NCBI RefSeq assembly: GCF_964199755.1
Contig: NC_133903.1
Location: 377,001-441,000, forward strand
Source of the DNA: Larus michahellis
Taxonomy: Eukaryota; Chordata; Aves; Charadriiformes; Laridae
Reading direction: 5' to 3'
DNA: 64,000 nt
This document shows, piece after piece, positions 1-32,215 of the stretch (positions within the stretch are counted from its first letter, which is position 1; every line of letters starts with the position of its first letter). The notes below the pieces were generated by a model. It was given only the letters and a program-made list of their open reading frames with translations. It did not search any database and was not told where the DNA came from. The position numbers and the translations under genes are program-made.

Positions 1-674
1 GCTTAGCGAATTTTCTGAATAAGGCCTTTCTAACATGGAAAAAGCGTTTAGAAGGCTTTGCCCATGCTACTTAAGAGTGCAAATTCCAAAGTCTAACTGG
101 TTGCTTTTATCTCTCTGAAATAAAAATTGATAAAAAGAGCTTTGACGTAGCATATTACAATTCATGGATCTTTTGGATTTTATCAAAGTGCAGATAACTT
201 CCTGTTGGTTCCATCAATGTTTATATAAGGGCAGATTCAATCCTGGTCACTGAATTAAAGGACTTGCCCCTCAAAGGTGGGAGCTGTTGCTTTCATGAAG
301 AAAAATAAAAGCCTCCTTTTCTGGCCTCATGCATGTAAAGTCTTACGTTTTATTTAATTCTCCATGCACTGTTCAGTCTAACTTAACTTCAGTAATTACT
401 TAATGTGTGCAAAATTGAACTTGAGTGGAAGTCATTTCAGAAGTGGGGCCAAGCTGTTTATACACCCCAGAGGTTTATTACCTTTCAGTTAAAAAAAGAA
501 AGTTAAATTTCATTAGGATAGCTCATCTGTTTGCGCTAATGTGTGAACCATAAAGCTAAGTATCATGCTAATTAGTATTTGCATATTAACATGATTTTTA
601 AAATTACTATTGCAATTAATATACTAATAAGTTTGTGTTGTGCATCCGTTTGTTTTTTCCCCTCAATATTTTAG
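1..674. other. Intron of the MFSD13B-like gene (left edge)
   Basis: AT-rich sequence ending in a pyrimidine tract and TAG acceptor at 672-674 directly before the first recognised exon. I see no coding exon, RNA gene or repeat here. It is read as the intron between an exon off the left edge and the exon at 675. Confidence 0.6.
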
Positions 675-818
675 ATCACCACTTTCTTCTATGGTTTTTG
701 GTACCAATGCTTTATTTACCAAGCCTGCCCAATCTTTGGCTCCAATGCTTGTGGTTACAATACTAAATCAATTTGGATATGAGAACCTGAATAATGAAGA
801 TGCTCAACCTGGTCCCAG
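675..818 (+). CDS. MFSD13B: MFSD13B-like penultimate exon
   Basis: The acceptor is a pyrimidine-rich tract ending in TAG at 672-674 and the donor is AG|gtgagt at 819. The exon is 144 nt: one base completes a codon, 47 codons are open, and two bases (AG) remain. It encodes [14 protein letters not shown] and ends PGP. Confidence 0.8.
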
Positions 819-3800
819 GTGAGTTCAAAAGGGATACTTTAAGTCATAGAAATTCACATGAAATAATCCTGTCATCTAAAAACCAAATTAATCTGCAATT
901 AGTTTGCATCAACTGCACTTCAAAAATATGAGTGCTTTAAAAATATTTTCCAGTTGTTTTTTGTCTGCATAGAAATAGAAATGTTTTCTTTTTTTTTTTT
1001 AAAGAATAAGTTGGTGATTAAACAATACATGTGAGGATATCGACCTAATTTTTAAAAACAAAGGATACATTTCAGTAGTTGACCGTCTCCTGTTCTATTG
1101 CAAAAAAAAAACAAACCCAAAAACGTTTGAGATCACCTAATACCTCTTACTAAGATATGTTGTCCTGGCTTCTGTAAACCTTATCTCATAAACCTACTTC
1201 CTTAGATACATAATCCTAATAGGGTTGCATTAAAGATAGAGTTTTGTTTGAGAGAAAGCAGTATAATCACCGGGGGGAGGGAATTTGCCTCAAGTAGGAG
1301 TATAATTTTGGCTTTGATACTACTTAACCATTCTGATGCTAATGATCTCGTTGCAGTCCCTGGGGACCGTAATACACAGCATAAAGCTGTGGTTGCTAGT
1401 TAGCAATTGGAAATGCATGGGCTTTTGTAAAAACAAATTAACAGGGAGTCGGTACGCTGAAAGGGTCATAGGCTGTTTGTTTATGACCAACAATAGGAAG
1501 TGGCAACGTAAGGAATAACTGCAGTCAGGACTAAAAGGCAAAATCAGTCCTGATTAGGATTTGCGTGAGAGAACAACATGGATATCCTGAGTACTACATA
1601 GCTCTTCTAAATTTTGAGTAGAAACCTTAAAAAATACATAGAAGACAAGCGTACGTGAACTTTTGTGGAGAAAGCTCTTGAAGGAGAAATGCCTGGTTGT
1701 GTGTCACCTAAGGCTAGGAGAACATTTCCCATTTGAGGAACTTCCTAAAAAAATGTATGAGGAAAAGCATGACATAAAAAGACAACAGGTGGTCTTCGGG
1801 AAAGCATCCTGACACAAACAGAGAAGGCTTAAGTTTGAGGCTATGTGTGAGAACAGTTAATTTTATTTTAATGCATTCTGTAGATAGCCAGCCAGTGAGG
1901 TGATGTGAAGAGGTCATGAACCTCATTATAATGTCAAATAAGATGAGTGATTTTTGCAGAAGAGCAGTAGGTTGAACTGGATGTGGATATGAGAGGGCTG
2001 AATATATTCATCTTGATGACTCAGAGAAATTCAGATTTGAAACCTGAAAACTGCAGTTCTGATCCCTTTCAATCAGAGAAATGATCCCTTTGTGGATGGA
2101 TTTTAAATCACAGTAGCGGTAAATCTTTTTTATCCCCAGTAAGCAGCCTCTGAACTATAGCAATAATAAATTTCTTGTATATAGAGTGGCAATACTTTGA
2201 ATGCTCAATCTCTAAAACCTGTATTTTCACTTGAGTCAAGCTGAAATTTGATTTATTCCACTAGGGCAAGGAACAGCATAAAGGAACAAAGCTGAGACCA
2301 GTTAATCAAAGAGCACCTGAAATACACTCTATATTTCTCTTCCCCATCCCTTCAAAAATAATTTCTTAAATACGAATCAGCCTGCATGTGTTTTCTGTAT
2401 ACGTATATGTACGTGTGAATGTGCATGTCCTTCACTTTGCAAATGGACACACAGTCCACAAAGACAGGCTAGTCAAGATTGTTTCTAGGGAGTCAGTTTG
2501 CCCATGGCAATGTACTCAGACCATGGACTGAGCTAAAATTACTTATTAAAACCCTATCAACTGATCTCAGTCTTCAGCCATTGGCAGAGAACTAAAATAC
2601 ATCTGCCTCTGGACACAATCGTTTAGGGACAAACAGAAACTGAATACAGAAGATCACTTAAAATATGCTCAAACTGTTTAAAAAAAAATAATTTCATACA
2701 TGTGAATTATATATAACGAAGTGTTATGACCCATGCCAGTACAATCTCAGCTGTGTCCCTCCTCCTCCAAAGCTGGCAGTATGTATTAAGTGTTCTGGAA
2801 AGCATTTAGTTTATTAAGTGTAGTCGCAGGGAATTGTGAAGATAGCACAGAGGACCCTTATTCTGCATTAACAAAATGTTTGGGCCCTGAATAAATATGC
2901 CTGAAGAGTTTCCAGCAATGTTGGTGACTGGGAGAAGAGAGAAGATGCAGTCCAAAACCATAAACTATTTGCTGAATTCTAAATTATTTATTTTTTCTTG
3001 AACTGAAAGTTAAGCCATAGCAACAATGATGGAGCAGCTAAACCTGGAAACCATTTCCAGGCACATTAATAAAATCGTCAGTAGTAGTCAGGATAGCTTC
3101 ACCGAGGGGAAGTCACGCTTGACCAACTTGATAAGCTTCTGCAATGAAGCGATTAGCCTGGTAGACAAGGGAAAAGCAGTGGATATTGTCTGCCTGGACT
3201 TCAGTAAGGTCTTTGACACTGTCTCCTCCCATAAGATCCTCATAGACGAGCCTTTGACGAGGCTTGTTGAGCAGACAGTGAGATGGGTTGAAAACTGGCT
3301 GAATGGCCAGGCTCAGAGGGTGGTGAGCGGTGGCATGAAGTCTACCTGGAGGCCAATAACTAGTAGTGTACCCTTGGGGTCTATACTGGATCCAGTGCTC
3401 TTTAATGTCGTCATTAATGATCTGGATAATGGGGCAGACCTTTTGAGACAATAGTTCATCATCGACTTGGTGGCTTCTGTTACAATTGTATTCTGCAGGC
3501 CAGCCAAGCTGGTAAGAGAGTGAAGAGGTTTTACAGGGAGCATAAAAGTCTAGAAGAAAGGAAAATTCAGTCCCCTTTTTCTTTCATCTGTGAGGTATCA
3601 TAACACCTCCAGGTGGGTGGTTAAGGTTCATCAGAGAGGAGAAAATGCTTAGCACTGAACAGTGATCCCAGTACCGTATTGGACCAGACATTCCAAAGAC
3701 CTTTGGATCCTGTCTTTCTCTTCCTCAGCCCCGAAGCTGTTGCATTGACCATTAACAGCACTAACCTCTCACTTACGAGTGTTTACTTCTGCTTCAGTGG

Positions 3801-6638
3801 TAATACCTTCGTAGTCACCATGATGCCTTCTTCCTTAGGAGCAACCCAGTATCTCTTGGTTTTGCTCTGGTATCATAACTCTGAAGTGTGACTTCTGCTA
3901 TGAATGGTGTATCTCTTCCAGAAGTCCTCTCACTTTTTGGTGTAACCGTTTTCACACACGAGATTGGCCTGTACCTTGTGCACGTTACACATGATTCTGC
4001 ATACATTAATATGCAGGTTATACCACATTCTTAGGAAATGTGGTCACTACACATCAGTGAAGCATTTTGTAGTGGAAGCTAGCTTAAGAAGTATTTTTTA
4101 ATATCCTTAAACTTCGAGCAATAGCTTGCAGAATGGAGTGGGGTCCTGGTTTGGTGCGGTTTTTTTCCTTTTGTTCTGTCATTATCGCAAAGCATTACCT
4201 GTCCCTTATGGCTTGGGGCTTTTTGTTTTGTTTTGTTTTGTTTGGGGTTGTTTGGTTTGGTTTGTGTTTTTTAGTTTGGTGGTGTGGTTTGGTTTCTTTT
4301 TTTCCTGTGGAAAAGATACTTGGTTTAAAAACACCCTCTTCTGGAGAGCCACTGCAACTACAGCTGACTTCTCTTAAAAGTGCGCTTCTCAAATTTGTTC
4401 TTCAGAACAAAGTTATTCTGCAGCAGCTCTTCATTATTAATTGGAGGTACATTAAACTGTTGATGCTTTCGTAGTGAATTACTGGACTACATCACGTTCT
4501 ATTCGGAGTGACGTTAAGGCTGTTTAGTGAAAGATTGCATGTTTTATTCCTGTGTGTGCAAGAAATGTAGAAATGGAAATTTCTGACGTTACTAGCTCAG
4601 CTGTTATTATGATGAAATCTGAGCTCTGCTCTTGATTTATCTCAGTCCTTTAATGAAATATTTTCCCATACCTTGTTCTGTGTACTATAAATATTTTTTG
4701 TAAATCCTGCAGTAACTTAGGGTTTTACATTACAATAGGTAATATTATTTTCTTAAACCAATATTGTTCCAATGAAACCAAATCAGGATTGCACCAGCGT
4801 GAGCGATCTGGGAGGTGTTCTTTCTTTTTTTTGTCCTGCCTGAAGTCCGCGTATAAATACAGAATAATTTTAGTACTGAAAACTGCAATCCTCGTTAGTG
4901 TGCAGCACAGGCAAAGTACAAGCCCCAGCATCCTGTTAACTGTGCGTTAGTCCCGTTTTCATCTTCAGATAGGTCAATGACTTGTCTGTTGCCTCCCTGC
5001 TGGCGCCGCTCACACAGGCGGCCGTGGGCATGATGAGGGCCCTTGGTTACTTCTAGGTGGGCCGAAAATGCGATTGAATACAGGCCAGCAAACGTCCAAA
5101 TGGAAGTGACTGTCACTGCCAATAAACATTGGCTGTGCACCAGCGGCCCGCTAGTGAACGCTTCCAGTCTTACATGCAGTTGCCCAAGTGATTAAGTAAT
5201 TCACTTGTAAGCCTGTGGGGTTTTGTTTTCCTATTTAGCATCAGCATGTAGATGACTTGAGATAAATTGTGATTGTTGTATGAGTGTGTGTATGCACTAA
5301 GGAACAAATCTGGGCTATGCATTTTTTCCTCTTAAATGCAGTGAGACATGAATTAGTTCTTTTATGATTCGGAGACACTCTTAGGTTTTATTCAAAAGCC
5401 TGCTCAAGTTAATGAGAGGGTTTTTTCCACAGATTTCAGGTTTTTTGGATCCTGTCCATAGCTGTTTTGTGAGTCTCCCATCTCATCCCTGAATGCTAAG
5501 GGAAAAAAACCCTGGAAAATAACATAAACTGTCTCGTGGAGAGAAAGTTCATTTAGGGGCTGTTTCTCAGCTTGACCTGACTTTCCTGATATTTAAGTAA
5601 TCAGAATCCAGTCATTAACAGAATACCAGTAGATACAGATTCTAGGTAATAGATGAATGCCTAAATGTATGCTTTGAGCTGTCAGAAAGCACACTGCTCA
5701 TAGAGGGGAACTCATTTAACCCCTGTATTTTCTTTTGTGATTTGTATTTGCTGATACTTGTATTCCTCAGAGAAGGTTTAGATGAGGAAATACCGTGCAT
5801 CCATGGGAATAAATGGGAATGAGTGTTAATTTCACGTGTTCTTTTTGTGGTTTATATTATCTTATCATCATGTATTTTAAAACAAAATTAAATAACACAC
5901 GATATTTCAAACAGCCCTTTACGCCATACCTGAATTTCAAGCATTAATCATGACTTCCATCTAGCACTCAGCAAGTGTAACACTACAGGGATAGCTAGGA
6001 GCACAGATTTTAACTTAAAATAATTTTGTATTAAAGTGTTTGCGTCCATTTTCTGCTTTTCTTTCTCTTCCAGATTTTTCAGTCGTACTAAACCCTTCCA
6101 AGTGCTCTGTTATAATTGGATTATATTGCTTGAATTGATTGCTGTATTACATAATACAGATGTGTACTAAAGTAGCAAACAGGATTTCTTGGGTTGCCTA
6201 GAGTATATTAAAATTAACTCTTTGCGTGCTAATTATCTAATTTCCTCCCAGCTATTATGAAAGGAGCAAACAACATAAACTATGTATTTGTATGTAGAAT
6301 TTGAAAACACAATTGAAGTACATTTGATATCTGAGATGTTTGTACTTCTTTTATTTAGAATTGATTGTACGCAGGAATGTGTACATGCTGTATATGTGTA
6401 TATAATGTGAATGCATTTTAACATTTAATTTTTAATAATCTGTTGTGAATTGACCATGGAAGTTAATCTTCTTCATCATGAAAGCTGTGTTTTCATCTTC
6501 TTCACCAGTTTGTTTTTAGGTCTTCACGATGCCATGTTCTATTTGATCTGTCTGGTTCCGCTTTGCGTCGCAGTCGTACAGATCCTGACGTGGACGCCCT
6601 TTTCAATCCAGAATAGTCATATGGCAGCCGTGCGCTAA
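675..6638 (+). CDS. MFSD13B: MFSD13/TMEM180-family membrane protein, C-terminal part (two exons; 5' part off window)
   Basis: Two + strand exons, 675-818 and 6509-6638, join in phase (AG|T) and encode the last ~90 residues of a multi-pass membrane protein, ending with TAA at 6636-6638. The first exon encodes a helix-forming stretch with the motif [20 protein letters not shown] and continues [12 protein letters not shown]. The second encodes one clear hydrophobic helix ([19 protein letters not shown]) and a short polar tail. The pattern, a conserved TKP-x-x-S/T-x-APM loop followed by a last helix ending LTW, fits the C-terminus of the MFSD13A (TMEM180) transporter-like family. The B paralogue is proposed because, from memory, rodent Mfsd13b lies beside Mettl9/Igsf6. 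The substrate is unknown. Nothing visible here is broken, whereas I recall the human copy being listed as a pseudogene. Family membership is well supported; the exact paralogue is inferred. Confidence 0.7.
3026..3454 (+). mobile_element. CR1 LINE fragment, reverse-transcriptase domain (decayed)
   Basis: A 142-codon open frame reads as the middle of CR1 ORF2. It shows [12 protein letters not shown], then [11 protein letters not shown] (the family's LDFSKAFDTV), [14 protein letters not shown], and a mutated P-x-GS-x-x-DPVLFN block where the family has PQGSVLGPVLFN. The frame stops before the FADD catalytic box, and both 5' and 3' parts of the element are missing. It is a dead, truncated copy inside an intron. 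Confidence 0.85.
4207..4300 (+). repeat. T/G-rich simple repeat, (TTTTG)n-like
   Basis: Imperfect runs of GTTTT and TTTGG units, ending in tttgtgttttttag. Short ORFs rich in F, V and W here are a by-product of the repeat. Confidence 0.7.
6509..6638 (+). CDS. MFSD13B: MFSD13B-like terminal exon
   Basis: Of two nearby AG acceptors, the one at 6507-6508 (catcttcttcaccag) gives the phase needed by the preceding exon (AG|T = Ser). The AG at 6518-6519 would shift the frame. The exon encodes one transmembrane helix and a hydrophilic tail, ending NSHMAAVR before TAA. This start choice depends on the previous exon being directly adjacent in the mRNA. Confidence 0.7.
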
Positions 6639-9600
6639 ACGTGTAACCGTTGGTCAGTACATCTTCTGCTGAACTGCACCACAAGAGAGTTAGTATGTTT
6701 TAAATGTGAAAAAGCAAAATTGCATTAAATGGACTGTTAAACCAAACGCAGTTTGAGCCATTTCAACAAAGTCATATTCTTCAGTCTATAGAGACTGTGA
6801 CGCAGATCACGTTCAGCCTCAATGCTGAGCCCACGCAGAGTTTTCTTCGAGTTCGGTTGTTTGCCTTTAATGGGCTTTAGCCTTAATTATTACATTAACT
6901 CATTTCTGGTATATACTGGTCACTGTTAACTCCTGTGAAGGATGGATATGGTAGATCAGGTAAAGGAATCCCAACCCAGCACCTGGAATTCAGGGAAACT
7001 GTATTTTCTTAAGCTTACTGAAAGGTGCTGGATTAATTTTGCCATGCTGATAAAATGCCAGATCTCTGAAGTTTATCTGGAAGAGCCTGGTGGACATCCC
7101 TCATGGATGTCAGGGGGATGATGAGAAAAATTTAGATGATGTCGATCTGACCAATATCAAGACAAATCTGACAGCTACCACAGGAAGAGACGAGAGTAAT
7201 TAACTACCCTGTAAAAGTCTGTGTAAGGCTAACGGAGAAAAAGATTAAAATGCTGTTCAATCAAATGTTGCTGGGTATGGGAAAAGCTCCATAGGTCCTC
7301 GCTGGCTTTCTGAATGGCTCTAGTTGGTGGTAGCTAGATGCAGTTTTCTGTCTTAAAATGGGAAAATTATTTTGAAGGTACCACATAGTACTTACAAGGA
7401 TGCAAGACGATGACTAGAATGTCATTGTGGAGAGAAAACCGTTGGTGTGCGGACATAGCAGAGTTCAGTTAGTTGGGCAAATCTAAGCACACACGTATTG
7501 AATCAAACTCTACCCGCTTAGTAGCGTTCCATTGGCAAACTCGTTTGATGTGCTGACAGTTGAATTTCTGATTGATCAAGTTAGTTAATTTCTGATTAAT
7601 TCATACCAAAATCTTTCCAGTTAAGCTTTTAAATGGATCCTGTGATTTTTATAAAATAAAGCTTTTTTGACAAAATTTCAGAAACGCTGAATCCTATTAT
7701 TTCACATGTCGTAATGGTAAGATACATTAGCATGTTTACAGTACTCCAGTTTAATATTCTTTTTCCTCCAATATATCCAGCGTGTAACTGTGTAATGATA
7801 GATAGCTTAAGTATAATATAATCACTTCATTTTTATTCTTTGTTCTGCCTGGGAAAACATAATTTTAGAAGCACCTTTCTTATGGAGTGCCAGTCACTTC
7901 AAAGTACAAGAAGATGCTGAGTCCGCTCATTTCTAAGGCTCTACTTTTATCGTGATAAGTAACTTGGAACAGAATGGAGTGTAAGAAGTTGCCCTGCATT
8001 TTGGTGGACAATAGCAGAATAACGAAGAGGTTTGAGGTTTGAAATACCCGTGTTGAAAGAAAAAATACTCTTTTGTGCCTCAGTTTTTACATTTGCAGAG
8101 TAGAAACAACGTTGTCTCCTTGTCGTCTTTGAAGGGCAAAGTGCTTTCAAAGCGATGAGTGAGAAAGTGGGACAGCACTGTTAAATATTTAGAAATCCAA
8201 ATGAACCCTTTGATAGGACTATGAAGATTTATGTTAAAATGGAAGAAGCCAGAAGTGTGATGAAGTTTAAAGTTGCGTTATCTCTTCTTTATCTCTGTCC
8301 TGTCAGAGATACCATTATTCATTTGCATTGTACGTGCTAATGGCATTATGTACGCATACTAGTGTCACTTGTATTTACGTATCCAAAGAATATTTACACA
8401 AATACCGGAGCAGATATGGGCTGTGTGTTTAGATTCTGAGTTTTAAAAGATTTACTGCATTGTATGTGTGAATTTTCTGTCTGAAAGGCAGAAGGAGCAA
8501 AAGCCAAAGGACAAAAATCTGAAGGAATTTAAGTTAATGTAATCTTTGATTCTTGATATGAAACTGTCTTCTCCCTGACAATTCCTTTAAAGTGGTAATA
8601 AAGAACTTAAAATAGTTTTAGTTTTCTGTTTCTGTATATCCTAGATTTCATATGTTCATCTTATCCTCATAGAATATATGTTCCGATAGGTAAAAATGTT
8701 ACTGGTCCACAAATAGGGTTTCTGTGTTTGTTACTTAGTTCTAATACTAAATTATTAGAGCATGGTGTATAACTGGGAGAGTACTGTGCTATACAGCAGG
8801 AAAACTAGTAAGTGGTTTTAAAAGCCAAAATTATACCAAGAATTATTTGAAATTATAAGTTGTTTTTTTTCTGGAAAATGTTTGGTAAATATACCATTTT
8901 ATTTGCTGAAATAAGAAAGGAGTAAAGGGTGATATGACTGAAGGCATAGTTCAAATTGCCTCTGTAAATTGCTGCCCCTTTACAATTAAGATAGGAAAAG
9001 TAAATAGTCATAGATTTCTAAGCGAGACAGCCTTAAGATATGATAGATTAACAGTGTGGAATAAAGTAGTTTAGAAAACAAATCTGAGAAATACAATACA
9101 AATTATTTAATACATAAAATAAAATAGTAATAATTTTGAAAATTTATTATTTATTATCCTCCCATTTGTCTGTCCTATTTCTCTTGCTATAAGGGCAGGA
9201 AAAAAGCCTCTTTCTTCCCCCCAATAGTCAATCCAAAAGAGGACTCGGAAAACTGGTTTAAATTCAGGTGGTAGTCTTACACAAGAATAGGAGGTTGGCA
9301 GCACGCTAGGATTGACATCGCTTATTCTCCATTTCTCTATCACCCACTAAACTTTATTTTCCTCTGCTAAACCTACATGATTGCTTTTGGCCGTGAATCA
9401 AGTAAAGGATGATCAAAGGCAAAAGTTCAGTGTCTTGCAACAGCTGGTTTGTCCGCTTTCTCTCCTTATTAGCTAGTAGTGTCTGAGCTTGAAGTCCTGC
9501 TGCTGCAAAAATGCCACAATTTAATCTTGATAATTTAAGAGTGTCTAAAATAGTCTCATAACTGATAAAGAGGATTTAAGTGTGTATAATATAAAATATG

Positions 9601-12239
9601 AAATGCTGTGATAACTTCAATGAGAAATTTGATGCTCGAATCCCATTCTTAGAGTTTCTCTATAAATTCTGAGAATTTGGACCTTAATACACTGAATGTA
9701 TTTTATTTATTGAAAATCAATAGGTAAAAGCATCCACTAGATTTAAAAGGACGTTATCTAATAGATACTAAAGAATGTCAGTCTAATATAGTAGTAATGT
9801 AATATATGGTTAGTGATAGAATGAAAACAATGAATAAATGACAACAAAGCATATTTAAGTAGGAAAAAATTAGATTTATGTTTTGTGGTGCTTACAGGCC
9901 TGCCTCTGTTTTCATCTCGTGCAAAATGACCTTCCCAGTCTCCCGCTGCGCTGACTGCGGAACCGCGCAGCCATTCCTGAACAGACCGTGCTGGCAGGGC
10001 TGGTGGGACGTTCCCATTTTAGTGTGGCTGTACAGCTGCCAGGAAAGACAGGAAGGTGAAGGAGCAGCCAAGATAAGCCACATCTCCACAAATACTTCTG
10101 AGCTCAGGAAAAATCTCAGTGGTGCACGCCGTCAAAAGAATTGTGGCGGGTTTTGTAAAGGAACATAGAACCAAGAGTGGGGGGATTGCCCTAGAAAGCT
10201 GTACAGACCCACAGCTGGGCTTCCCGGGTTGCCCTCAGGAGAGAGGATTTTACATAGATACCTGTGCTTGCTCGTCTTAAAGACCTCTTTCTGGTAATCG
10301 CTTTCTTACCATTGTTTAAATAACAGAAAGGAAAGTTGTTTCATTGCTGTACTTGATCAGGAAAAGTGCAGATGTGTATCTTGGAATACGTGAGGCTGTG
10401 CAGCCAGCCCTGTCGCCGTGTCCTCGAGATCTCCTCAAAGCAAACGCAGGCGGTCTTCAGCCCTCTGGGTCTGTTTCGGACCTTTTGGACTCCAGGTACT
10501 CAATCGATTATAGACATTGTCCAGAAGAAACACTATCTAAATAGTTGAGGAGAAAGTAGAAAAAAAAAAAGTGACTCCTTTTTCTCTGGAAATCCTCTCC
10601 CAGCACATTAATTGCTTTGAATGACGTATGCGTACATTTACACAACAAATATTCTTCTGAGATTGTACAGCAATTGGTTACAATTCCACCAGACTATATG
10701 CAAATGACAATACATCAACATTATTACCTAAGATTGCATGAACAGTGTGTTCTTTATAGCCTGTCAAGAGAAAAATATGCTTAGTATACAACTACTGCAG
10801 CAGAATATTAATGATAAATGTAACACTGGGCAGGAACTTTCAAAAATCTCACTAAAACGTACCCAGGTTGTATACTAAAAATGCAAAGACAAAAGCTAGT
10901 GTATTTCTTAATTTATTTGGTATGCAATTCATTATCTGTATTTTACATGTGATAAAATTAAGTTTCCCTATGAACAACACGTAACTAACCTGAACCAATT
11001 TTATTTATTGGTTTACACGTTGTGAGCAGATGTCTGTTCAAAAAGCAGCAAATTTAGCTTTTGTCATTTTGGATTTTCATTGTAAAGTTGTTTTAGTCCT
11101 GGAGGGAAAAAATAAGCTAATCTGTCTTTACAAACAAGAACATACATAGGAAGGAGAGTTCTAATCCCAAACCAAATTAAAAGAAATAGACCAAAACAGG
11201 CATCTTAGCCCATCTAGCTATTGGAGGAAAAAAAAATCATGTGGAAAACTGTCTAAAGCTCTCATGTCAAAAATGTCTAACTGAGGTTAAACATCAGTGA
11301 AAATGACAAAATTCTCTGGCAATATTCTGTCATTGCTCGGGTTTTGCTGATTTCCCAGGATAATCAAGGCTGGATGTGGTTAGTGCTCGATCAGAGCATT
11401 TTCCAGGTGGAAGCCAGGATCCCATGGTGGGTCAGAATTCCAGCGTCAGAATTAGGGGGCCCGGCTCCAGCCTTTCCAGTCTGGTCGAAGGAAAAGATGC
11501 CCGTTGCTCGTGGTTGTTAAGGAACGTTTTTCTGATATTAGAGATGATAGCCCTGGTGCCGCACTCACCTGGAATTTGATTAATGGGCTGGGCTTTGTCT
11601 AGATTTTCTTTCAGTTTCAATTGTATACTGTATTGCTCACTTCCTATGCCGTTACCTCAATAACCGATGTCTGCTGGCGCCCAAGTGGGAGAACAGCGGT
11701 GCCTGACCCACGGTGACCGCGGCTCTGCTCCGGCACAGGAGCTCCCGCCGAACAGCCAGGAGGGGTTTATGCACCTTGGCCCATCCCAGAGCGCGATGTC
11801 CCGCAGGGGACCGGGCGCCACAGGGACGCGTTCCTGCTGCTGCTCGCCACCGCGTCCCGGCAGAGATGGGCAGCAGGACTCCAGCGACGGGCTCGTCCCT
11901 TTCCTGCCTCCGCCATCGCTTCTCCTCCCTCTGCAGCTGCGTCCCGGGAGCAAGGAGGGCCTCGGGTCCTCCCCTCAGGGTCGGGCTGCCAGGCTTTATA
12001 AAAAAAGGGGGCTTTGTAAAACAACGTGTGGCAGAAATTCCACGAGAGCAGTAAGGTTTACTCTGGGCCACTGCAAAATTGTCATTTACAAGAAAAACTG
12101 CCACGCCTGAGGACGTGCGGCCAGATTTTGCATTTCAGACAGCGGAGGTCTTTCCTCTGCAGACAGAAGACCTTTTTGAAGAGCAAAGGCTGTGCTGGCC
12201 CAATTTATCTCTAAACGCTGCGGGTTTGGGTTTTTAGGA
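6639..12239. other. 3' UTR of the MFSD13B-like gene, then intergenic DNA
   Basis: Possible poly(A) signals are ATTAAA at 6724-6729 and AATAAA at 7655-7660; which one is used cannot be told. The rest is AT-rich with scattered short ORFs that have no recognisable protein character. Slightly GC-richer patches lie at 9.9-10.5 kb and 11.65-12.0 kb; the second grades into the METTL9 CpG island. I see no supported gene. Confidence 0.5.
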
Positions 12240-12894
12240 ATCTGATCCCCCTGTGCCCATGGACCCCGAACTCCCGCGGGCGGGAGAAGCGGGAGGATAA
12301 CGGGAGCCGGGCAGGAAGCGCCGGGGCCGCCTCCCCGCGCCCGCTGCGGGAGCCGCCAAGGGTCCCCCGGGCGCCGGTCACCGGGGGCGGGCCCGAGCGG
12401 GCGGGGAAGCGCGCGGCGGCGGCCCTGCCCCGCCCCCGCCCCGCGCGCTCTGCGCACGCGCAGGCCGGGTGACAGGGCGGCGCCAAGCACGTGCGCGCGG
12501 CACGCCGCCGCGCGAACCCTCGGAGGGGAGGGGGGGAAGGCCGGCCCGCCCGCCGCCGCCGCCGCCCACGCCCACCTGTCCGTCCTCCCGTCGCCGCTGC
12601 CGGTGCCCGGCGCGGGAGGGGGGAGCGCGGGCGAGGAGCCGCCGCCCCGCCGGTCTGACAGCGGTGCCCGCGGCCCCGCCCGCCCTGTGACTGGGAGGGG
12701 CGGGCGCGCGGCAGGCGCCGGCGTGCGGCAGCGCATCCGTCCGGCCGGGACCCGCCGCCGCGCCGCTCGTTCCGCCCTCAGCCGGAGCGCGGGCCCCGCG
12801 GCAGCCGGGCCGGGCGAGTCGCGTGCTGCCGGCGCTGCCATGGAGAGGGGAGGCGGCGGCAGCAGGAGGGGGTGACTCGGCGCCCCTTCCCCCG

Positions 12895-31679
<18,785 letters not shown>

Positions 31680-32215
31680 GCGTGTATGAAGCAAATCTCC
31701 AGAATCTAACCCAAAAAGCAGCCTCTGAAAGAGGGGGTTTGATTTATGGTTACTTAAAGGGAGGGAATTCGGGGACTGCCATGCTAAATAAATACCATGT
31801 AAGAAATTTAAAGGCCAAAATACTAATGTATTTCTTTGTAGTGCGATTGGGGGGGGGGGGGGGAAGGTGGTTTTCTAAACAGACTCTTCAGTTGAGAATT
31901 TCTTTTTTACCAGCTCTTAAACCAACCACACATTCTGCAATCCAGCAGTAATGGGGAGATATTTTTTTATACTTACCTGCAACAGGGTTCAGATCCAAAC
32001 AGAAGCAACAGTCCTAATAATGATGAAACTGACACAATATGAACTGTTGTTAAAGAAATCAAGTGAAATCTGGCAATAAAGTTATCCATTCAGTTCAAGC
32101 CTTGCTGAATATAAACTGTTGAAATGGATATTCTTCCATGCTAAGTTACCTTCTCTTTTACTGTCATTCTTCACATGTTTTTAATCATGCTAATAAACTT
32201 TTTTTGAGATGACTT
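31680..32215 (+). other. METTL9 3' UTR
   Basis: Non-coding sequence after the stop. It includes a run of 15 G at 31849-31863 and two AATAAA signals, at 32075-32080 and 32192-32197. The second is followed by a T-rich stretch and is the likelier 3' end. Confidence 0.6.
32192..32197 (+). terminator. METTL9 poly(A) signal
   Basis: AATAAA followed at once by a poly(T)/GT-rich element (cttttttt...). An alternative AATAAA lies at 32075-32080. Confidence 0.6.

Larger units (their letters stand above)
819..6508. other. Last intron of the MFSD13B-like gene
   Basis: AT-rich intron of about 5.7 kb. It contains a CR1 reverse-transcriptase fragment (about 3026-3454) and a T/G simple repeat (about 4207-4300). 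No further exon was recognised. The phases of the two flanking exons agree without one. Confidence 0.6.

Noticed and set aside
6518-6519. Alternative acceptor for the last MFSD13B exon
   Set aside because: It has a good T tract but shifts the frame relative to the preceding exon. The AG at 6507-6508 keeps phase.
7091-7109. 7-bp inverted repeat (gacatcc-ctcat-ggatgtc)
   Set aside because: Short stems like this are expected by chance in a 64-kb window.
9878-10168. A 96-codon + frame with several Cys and Trp
   Set aside because: No recognised domain, no fitting splice or start context, and an overlapping frame on the other strand.
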